From Isoetes engelmannii (lineage: Eukaryota > Streptophyta > Lycopodiopsida > Isoetales > Isoetaceae): DNA of 25,827 nucleotides. A program made the position numbers and the translations under genes. Shown in pieces: positions 19,268 through 25,827 of this stretch (the stretch's first letter is position 1; each line of letters opens with the position of its first letter). The stretch lies in NCBI GenBank assembly GCA_011763485.2, contig JAANSK020141122.1, positions 1 to 25,827 of the forward strand, written 5' to 3'. The notes below the pieces were generated by a model. It searched no databases. It was given only the letters and a program-made list of their open reading frames with translations, and was not told where the DNA came from.

Positions 19268-19481
19268 GTAATGCACTGGCAAAGCGAATTCCGGCAGCAA
19301 TTTTTTTTTCGGCGGCTCCGCCGTCTCGAAAACTTACAACACGGAATTCGCTTTGCCAGTGCATTACCTAATACATAATCAATCATGCATAATGGCCTTA
19401 CGTTAGACCTGAATCTGGACATCCATATACTCCGCCGTCGAGAAAAAAATGCTGCCGGAGTTCGTTTTGCCAGTGCATTAC
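19268..19481. repeat. Nested foldback with three arms
   Basis: The left arm 19268-19293 (GTAATGCACTGGCAAAGCGA...) pairs perfectly over 26 bp with 19342-19367, across a loop holding poly-T and GGCGGCTCCGCC. A third arm at about 19429-19481 repeats the right arm with few changes and also matches the inner part of the left arm (poly-T, GGCAGCA, CGACGGCGGA). Nested arms suggest duplication within a foldback or MITE-type element. Confidence 0.85.
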
Positions 19482-19567
19482 CTAGTACATAATTTTTCAT
19501 GCATAATGGCCTCACGTTAGACCTGATACATAATTTTTCATGCATAATGGCCTCACGTTAGACCTGA
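19372..19567. repeat. 41-bp repeats following the foldback arms
   Basis: Units beginning TACATAAT, containing CATGCATAATGGCCTYACGT and ending GTTAGACCTGA, occur at 19372-19412, 19486-19526 and 19527-19567. The last two are identical and directly adjacent. Each of the first two units follows a foldback arm, so arm plus unit were duplicated together. Confidence 0.9.
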
Positions 19568-20051
19568 ATCTCGACACCCATAATACTACAGGGGCCTTGT
19601 GAACCACTTGCCATAAAAACCAATTCACTCAGAGAGGGAGAAGTTTCATCCACACCCTCTTCAAATTTCATTCAGTTACACTCCACCGATATAGTACCTT
19701 TTATTTTTATACTATTATAAGATGATTTCACAAATGGCCGTGCTTGTAAAGTTTTTCTAGCAGGCTTGCCTAACCCCTACTACAACAATTCCTGCAATTA
19801 TAGATTATCCACCTGCCATACCACATCATTTACTTTTATTCTATATTGTTAGATCTTCTCAATTTTCAATCAATGGCCAAGGAAAATAGAAAACCCCTGG
19901 AAATTGCTTGCAGAGCAAAAAGCCAAGCAAGAACGCTTGCACGAATTCGAGCTAAAACTCCATTTTGTTGAAATTCGTTGCTTCATTACTAGCATAAAAA
20001 AACAAGTGCTGGAGTAGAATATAGACATAATTTAAAGGTTTAGTGTATTAC

Positions 20052-20819
20052 ATACTAGGCATGATTAATGAAGAGTCTTTAGAACACTGCTTAGTACAAT
20101 GCATTGACCTGCAAGTTGGGTGGTATGGTGTATGGATATGTTCAATTCTGCATTGAGGACTAGCAACCTTCTAGATATGTATCTAGCAATGGACAATCTA
20201 ACGACGTATTGCTTTTTATATTGTGAAATCATGGGCATTATTGGACATTTGAAAGAGACATAACTCTTTTACTCTAGGCAAAGGTGCATACACTACAGAT
20301 CCACAAGTTCTGCACATACGAATAACGTATTCATAGATAAGCAAAGAAAATTTTAAAAGCGTGTTTGAGGGTGATGTTTCCCTTCACATATTAGTATGGG
20401 AAAAATTCAGCCAGCTACCACCATAAGAAGTCATCTACCTGTGTCTTGTGTCTGGAATTACATAAGAAGCTCGCCGGAATTATGCCTTCCAATATGGCAT
20501 AGTCACTCGAGCATTTTAGTTCAGCTTTTTGCACACTCCCTCTTTTGTCCCTTTCATATTCACCTCACTTTTAGCAACCTTTTTATTACTAAAACTCATT
20601 CAAGGTCACTTTGAACCTAGTTCATTGAAGATTACAACTGGATCTAGAAGGCAATACAATAAAGTCCCAAGCTGTTCTTGCTTGACAACAACAAAACCCA
20701 AAGTGAATCTTGCCACTTCCTTGAAGAACACCACGAGATAGAACGTCAACAAAATTAAAATTGCAAGCATTCGCTCTTGATTTAATTCTTTGCAAAGAAG
20801 AATCTCTAGCATTAAAAAA
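20052..20819. other. Non-coding spacer and phosphoglycerate mutase 3' flank
   Basis: No gene was recognised; small ORFs near 20396-20741 on both strands look like chance. A minus-strand AATAAA (TTTATT at about 20582) lies about 235 bp beyond the phosphoglycerate mutase stop and could be its poly(A) signal. Confidence 0.45.
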
Positions 20820-23800
20820 TCAAATTAGGGAGTCTATTTCACCCTTTGTTAAACCTGATGATATGCCAAGAGGATTATCATGAGAACCATCAAGAGGAGG
20901 TAGGACACAACACTCAGCAAATACTGCCCCATCAAAAGAATAAGCATATGGTAATGCAGTCACTATCTGAAAAAGCAGATACACGAGTCAGAAACTAAGA
21001 AGGAAGAAAAGTCAGCACAACCTACTTCCATCAATTGATATTGCATACAAACATTAAGCATCCTAAGTTAGCTTATAGCTGTAAGTGCTAAAATAGATGT
21101 TAATCTGATCCCTTGTGGTTGAGACTTCAAGTTACAAATAATCAATTTGAAATGGTAAAAGTGGGTAGGGGTTATCACCTGAAGACGCAACATTTCCTCC
21201 TCCGTCAAGCCAGCAATATGAGAGATGAGACACCGTAAAACATTCCCATGAGCTACTATTAAAACCCTTCGTTTTTCCTTGAGGATGGGCACTATTGTCG
21301 ACTGGAAGAAGCCAATAGCACGTCTTGCTGTGTCCTAATTGTAGAAGAACAAAGTAATGAGTAATGGTAGCAGTCATTTGACAATCAAGCCCTACTTAAT
21401 TTGTATGCCACACTCCAAAGAACTCAACAGGTACAATCTGAATCTCCATCTTACTGCATGATACAGGAGAGATTTTGAACTCTTTTACGCTCATTATTTA
21501 AATGAATGTTGTCCATTTTTCGAATAATACTTGGCTATTTACAAGTGATCAGCCAAATTCTTCTATCCATACAGGAACCATGCTAACATAACTGGTGCTT
21601 AACTTGAGCATGAAAGGAACATTGCAAATGGTTGCAATACAATCTAGAACTAGAGTACCAGTATAATCAAATTATATTTTTGTTTGGACTTTAATTGGCA
21701 TTAGTCCAAACACTTGATTTTCATTAGATTTGCAGTTCAAAGAAGCCTCAATACCTGCAAGCTCTCTCCATTTGGCGGTCTTGTATCAAAGCTCCTGCGC
21801 CATTTCATCACTGTGGCAGCTCCAAATTCCTGTATTGCCACCTCCTTGCTCAATCCCTACATGCATTTTTTTACTTGATTATCCCCATGCTAAAAGTAAG
21901 AAGATGAAACTAGCCATAATGACAAAAACTGCTAAAAAGGGATATGTATTGTGGATAAAATTTCCATCAACTTCATTTTGATAAAATGCCCAACTCTGAA
22001 AGCTCATGTTCAACCTTCAATCACCCATGCAACGGCGGCATTACGTTATTAAGCAGCGTATAGAACTTCAAACCATGTCATGCAATTTGTGGACTATGCT
22101 GCTAGATAATGCAGCTTAATTGCTATAGTATGAATGCCCAACTCCAGGGTAAACATTATATGCGCATCTTTTAAGTTTCAAAATAATTATTATTATAGTC
22201 GGTCGAGTTGGGAAAGCATGATAGTCGATGACTTCAAGCATATAGTAATGTTTATAACAGACGGACGTTCTTCCTTTCAAGCATATAGTAATATTTATAA
22301 AGCACATACTAATATTTATAAAGCATATAGTAATATTTATAAACAGACAGAGGTTCTACTGTTAACCACCCTATATTATATGCAATTGACTACTATGTTA
22401 TGTTGTCAAAGAAAGCCCTCTCCAGATGCAGTTCACATTTGGTAAGAAGATAAGCTTCTACATAATATTTTAAACCACTCCCTTAGAAAATAAATTGTCA
22501 CACCATTTCAATAAACAGACCTGCAAATCACCATAACTGCGCTCATTAAGAGCAGGATCTGCATACACAGGAACCATTTGGCATGAAGCATGTTCCAAGG
22601 CTCGTGCTGCAGCTTCTCGCAGCTTCAGCCGATTCTCGTCACCAGTTTTTCCTTTCCCATAAAAACCACCTCGGATAAGAACTGGAACTCGCTTGAATTT
22701 ACTCTGCTTTCCAAAGAGAAGAATACAAGAGCACTATAACCAGCATCCTGTAACAGAAACAGCAAATAGAGGCTTTGGAGCACCACTAGAACAATGTCCC
22801 TTCCTAGCTCATTATCACCTCGCGGATAAATGTAACTAGCATGCCCTAGAAGAGAAGTCCAATTTGAAGACTTCCAAGTACTTAGATATGAAAGGCAAAC
22901 CTGGGTCATTGCAATAAGAGCAGTTTGTTTTGACCGAACCAGCCGGCTTGTAAAAACTATGTCAAAATCAATTTCGCTAATTGCAAGTCCCCCTTCCAAT
23001 GCTTCTTGTAAGCCCTTTTCGGTTAAGGGTATGTCAACATCCCTGAAAGTAGGCAGTCAATACGAAAAAACCTAGGGCTAAATGATGCACATACCCATAC
23101 CCAGTAAAAAGCTTTAACTCGTTCCACATACTCTCACCTGCAAAGTAACATTAAGAATAAATCATTAACTAGAAAAAATTAATGATTGCATAAATCTGCA
23201 AAGAAACATGAAATTAACCATCTTGTCCATCTTGATTCTTGCCCATTTACTGGCCAGTGATTTTTATTGCATGGGAACTTGGAAGGCCGATACAGCTCAA
23301 CGTTATTGTTTTTTGTTAGCAATATTATTATTCTTGTTCATAATTGTCATCATTACACTTTCTGTCTTCTATAACACATAGATTCCCTCTGCTGCCACAG
23401 CTGCTCCATGCTGTCTACAGCTCTAGGACTTATATGCATGTAGAGATAATAGGTCAGACTTTTATAATCCGTTGTTTTATCAACACTTTTTCCGTTATAA
23501 AATCTCAATCCACTATTGATAAATCACTTCTTAATGAAGCAAATGCTACAAAACTAAATGTAGTGTAATGCTTTGCTCTTACATTACTATCCGAGACATG
23601 CGAGTTCGGACTGAGTCAATTTTTATATTCCTGTTAAACTACAAAATGCAAATTACACAGCACTGGCTTACCATGCCGCATGAGTACGAGATCTGACTGG
23701 ATCAAAGATGGAGGCCGCATAGACGGACTTGCAATAGATGCAGAAACGGAATCCATGGCCCTGGTTCTGAGAGAACAACATCTTCTGCAGCTCCAGCGCA

Positions 23801-23861
23801 GTGATGAAGCATATCCAGAGAAAATCCCCGAGGCGGCAACACACGAAGATAGAGCGTCCAT
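20820..23861 (-). CDS. 2,3-bisphosphoglycerate-dependent phosphoglycerate mutase, 7 exons (318 aa)
   Basis: The enzyme interconverts 3- and 2-phosphoglycerate in glycolysis through a phosphohistidine. Seven minus-strand exons obey GT-AG and join in frame: 23861-23672, 23137-23101, 23042-22901, 22703-22521, 21856-21755, 21334-21179 and 20966-20820 (stop TGA). Joining exons 1 and 2 creates the phospho-acceptor motif LVLMRHGES. Exon 3 has FTSRLVRSKQTALIAMTQ, exon 4 the catalytic-Glu motif NERSYGDLQ, exon 5 MKWRRSF, and exon 6 the second catalytic His in VAHGNVLRCL. The C-terminal exon matches the family's LPYAYSFD strand. The first 55 residues, from the ATG at 23861, are rich in Ser, Ala and Arg and acid-poor, suggesting an organelle transit peptide. 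An in-frame TAA upstream limits extension. The acceptor of exon 4 (after GAAAGCAG) was chosen because an upstream site would meet a stop. The closest known type is the plant dPGM family distinct from the iPGM of cytosolic glycolysis. Confidence 0.92.
22280..22342. repeat. 21-bp tandem repeat in phosphoglycerate mutase intron 4
   Basis: Three units of AGCATATAGTAATATTTATA plus A run head to tail from 22280, 22301 and 22322; the middle one has two substitutions. A partial related unit lies near 22238. The array is intronic. Confidence 0.9.
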
Positions 23862-24601
23862 ACAGAAGTTTACAGGGATCAATTGAGATACAGATGCTAT
23901 CAAATAATTCTTTTATTCCAAGCTGTCAACCTAAATTGGATAGTGCATTATTAGGCGTTTTGGGTCTTAGTAACATACTAGTTCTAATGGGTGGGCCCAG
24001 TGTATGGGTGTATCGCTCAACTTTTTTGGGGATCATTGGATCCTGAATATACCTGGCATTATGCCAGATCAAGGGCCTGGGGATTTACACCTCAGACACC
24101 CGTATTCCAAAACGCTCCCTATAGATTCTGAAATACATGAAATAGCAAAACAGAACCATAGTCCGCTCTGGACATACAAGATAACGTGGCCCCAATTACA
24201 AGAATACCCTGTACAACAGAACCCTGTGCATCTGGCCGTCATGCCATAGCCGGATCTCCGCATCTGCGCAAGTGGCTCTGATGCAATAGCTTCAATTTTG
24301 CACCTGCAAATGCAATTCAATAAACAAGAAACAAAGAGAACGGGGCACACACGTAACATAATGCAAATATCCGTCATGATTATATTACAATGTAACAGAA
24401 GAGAACCTGTACATGAGAAATCCACAATCATATTACAATGTAACAGAAGAGAACTTGTACATGAGAAATCCACCTGTACCAGGAGATGAGTTACAACAGC
24501 TAGCAATGCAAGAAATAAAGCATAGACTCTGGCATCACTTCAGAGTCCGGCCACCAAGAACAGCAAATGATAAACATATTTACAAGGAACGGGATTCCAT
24601 T
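23862..24601. other. Spacer upstream of phosphoglycerate mutase, with 48-bp tandem repeat
   Basis: This holds the phosphoglycerate mutase promoter/5' UTR and whatever terminates the Rep-associated unit. A 48-bp unit starting TATTACAATGTAACAGAAGA is present twice in tandem (24383-24430 and 24431 to about 24473). Its TGTACATGAGAAATC core recurs at about 25011. A minus-strand open frame at 24069-24506 is cysteine-rich and partly repeat-derived, so it is not called. Confidence 0.6.
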
Positions 24602-25018
24602 CTACGCTTGCATAGTGTGAAAATGATCTCGTCCAAGGCGCTCCAAAGTGTTCAGATGCCTTATCAAAACCGCCCTAACCAGGTGCATGTATCCCCTGAA
24701 TACACGACGTTGCTTCAGTGACACTTTCAGATCGTCCATATCCAAACAGTGGAGAGCCTCATCCAACCACTGCATAGTGTTGCATAATGCAGTCTTGCAC
24801 TCTCGAATCGACATCATGGTTTGCTTCGCAAGCAAGTCTACATCTACATGCAAATGGAAACATTCGGACCTGCTAGCATCACCAACATGAGCCACCTCAA
24901 TCTGTTCCTCCTCGGACTCAGTGTCCACGCTCACCACAAGACTGAAAACCACATTTCCATCTGCGAAAGGCTCACTCTTCTCTCTATCAGTATCTACACC
25001 TACAACAAATATGTACAT
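24602..25018 (-). CDS. Hypothetical helical protein downstream of the Rep-like ORF
   Basis: A 138-codon minus-strand frame. The first third is acidic and probably disordered (VDTESEEEQIEVAHVGDAS). The rest reads as an amphipathic helical domain with regular Leu/Met spacing (WLDEALHCLDMDDLKVSLKQ and RAVLIRHLNTLERLGRD). Just after the proposed ATG, TTTGTTGTAG resembles a 3' splice site, so the segment after about 25002 may be an exon of a longer transcript rather than an independent gene. It follows the Rep-like stop by about 95 bp on the same strand, so it could be its second ORF or an alternative C-terminus. I recognise no family. Confidence 0.4.
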   Translation of the reverse strand: MYIFVVGVDTDREKSEPFADGNVVFSLVVSVDTESEEEQIEVAHVGDASRSECFHLHVDVDLLAKQTMMSIRECKTALCNTMQWLDEALHCLDMDDLKVSLKQRRVFRGYMHLVRAVLIRHLNTLERLGRDHFHTMQA

Positions 25019-25112
25019 GAGAAATCACATGCATATCCGATCTACATAGCAGAAAACGTAGGATCATCCGTGTACATGGGAATGAAACTTTGCCATGGGC
25101 TAAAGGAAGGAT

Positions 25113-25827
25113 TCATCCCTCTTCTTCCATTGGGTCCAATTCCCCCATCTCATCATCAGCAACTGCCTCAAATGCACCAATTCCAGCATGGGCATCCCAA
25201 TAACGTCTTCTTCCTTTTCCAACTCTTTCCACTGGCACTATTCCTACAGGCAGCCCGAAAACGACGTTCCTGACATCACTGTATGTGGCATGGGCAGGAT
25301 TTAAGGTCAATCTCCAAGCAGCCTCAATACGCTCTTGGGAGATGAAGGCAGTGTTCGTAGGAAGCACCCATGATCCACTGAATACAAATTTCTCGGTTTG
25401 CAGCATCCTACGCACTGTTTGGATGAGCGATGCACTCAACTGCCTCTTTCCATGGTATATATGGAAGTGCTTGGCTTTGGCAAACAGGTTACGGTTATCA
25501 AGGACCACACAATTCTTTATATCCCCTACTCCGTACAGGGCATAAAGATTCTTCCCCCTTTTGATCTGTTCCGCAGTAACATTCTTGAAGTGGTGATTGT
25601 GATGGATTTTGCCAAGATCTTTGAGGCAGTATCCAATCATGCCTTCATAACAATGAAGCCTTGTGTCCCGCAAGGCTTTACAAAGTATGAGGCCCCCATC
25701 AGGCTTATGTGTGTCCCATCCCAAACACTTCTTCAGCCTCAAGTTCACGGCAATTGGATTCTTCAAGACAATCCTCACTACACCCTGGATATGCAGGTGG
25801 TCAAGATTAGACCCTCTTTCAAGACTG
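25113..25827 (-). CDS. HUH-type replication initiator (Rep)-like protein, 5' end off window
   Basis: HUH endonucleases nick and join DNA through an active-site tyrosine in rolling-circle replication or transposition. The minus-strand frame is open from the window edge to the stop at 25113 (238 codons) and continues beyond the edge, so the N-terminus is missing. Near the edge is motif II, HLHIQG (25799-25782), preceded by ERGSN, the ExG...HxHxQG pattern of CRESS-type Reps. About 56 residues later comes motif III, GYCLKD (YCLKD at 25631-25617), which holds the candidate nucleophilic Tyr and its Lys. The rest is mixed alpha/beta (YALYGVGDIKNCVVL, RIEAAWRLTLNP) with an acidic tail (DDEMGELDPMEEEG). 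I see no Walker A motif, so no SF3 helicase domain is evident. No inactivating mutations are visible. Candidates are a Rep-only eukaryotic transposon such as Replitrons or an endogenised CRESS-like Rep; assignment is inference. Confidence 0.65.
   Translation of the reverse strand, partial: SLERGSNLDHLHIQGVVRIVLKNPIAVNLRLKKCLGWDTHKPDGGLILCKALRDTRLHCYEGMIGYCLKDLGKIHHNHHFKNVTAEQIKRGKNLYALYGVGDIKNCVVLDNRNLFAKAKHFHIYHGKRQLSASLIQTVRRMLQTEKFVFSGSWVLPTNTAFISQERIEAAWRLTLNPAHATYSDVRNVVFGLPVGIVPVERVGKGRRRYWDAHAGIGAFEAVADDEMGELDPMEEEG

Larger units (their letters stand above)
19240..20051. repeat. Region bracketed by a 23-bp direct repeat
   Basis: AATTTAAAGGTTTAGTGTAT followed by TAC is found exactly at 19240-19262 and 20029-20051, 789 bp apart. 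Between them lie a foldback and tandem repeats, then about 460 bp of featureless AT-rich DNA. It may be a decayed insertion flanked by terminal or duplicated sequence. No coding capacity is seen. Confidence 0.7.

Noticed and set aside
24069-24506. 145-codon minus-strand ORF
   Set aside because: Cysteine-rich translation with repeats that simply mirror the 48-bp tandem duplication; no family match.
25113-25827. Helitron transposase
   Set aside because: Rep-like motifs are present, but motif III is a single-Tyr YxxK type and the ORF ends without a helicase domain.

Overview
This window is nuclear DNA of a land plant. The evidence is a PLS-class pentatricopeptide (PPR) protein, a PIN-LIKES (PILS) auxin carrier, a seven-exon phosphoglycerate mutase with GT-AG introns, AT-rich intergenic DNA and plant L1-type LINE remnants. 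The regular 101-residue PPR triplets with recurring LKAC and KGREIH signatures resemble PPR proteins of ferns and other non-seed vascular plants. A fern is my best guess; this is inference from style, not a database result.

Layout. 1-930: tandem repeats and a possible LTR or promoter remnant. 1100-3943 (+): intact 947-residue PPR gene. 4476-4939 (+): last three exons of a COMM-domain protein, with the 3' end tandemly duplicated to about 5373. 5374-9200: no convincing complete gene; it holds direct repeats, three GC-rich foldbacks in a row (6232-6649), a perfect 19-bp-arm hairpin (7365-7411) and one unrecognised exon-like ORF (8672-8855, -). 9224-9479: a displaced copy of the PILS 5' end. 9480-11717: intergenic, with one SINE-like unit. 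11950-13296 (+): intronless PILS gene. 13510 to about 17600 (-): a 5'-truncated, frameshifted LINE whose 3' part carries a multi-pass membrane ORF. 18294-19016 (-): remnant of a second LINE lineage. 19240-20051: foldback and tandem repeats bracketed by a 23-bp direct repeat. 20820-23861 (-): 2,3-bisphosphoglycerate-dependent phosphoglycerate mutase, for which all seven exons could be worked out (318 aa). 24602-25827 (-): a helical ORF and, running off the right edge, an intact ORF with the HxH and YxxK motifs of an HUH rolling-circle replication initiator (Rep).

The housekeeping genes (organelle RNA processing, auxin homeostasis, glycolysis, COMMD trafficking) show no functional link to one another. 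They are ordinary plant neighbours separated by transposon debris. The most unusual content is the Rep-like HUH ORF with its companion ORF, and the membrane-protein ORF inside the LINE 3' region.
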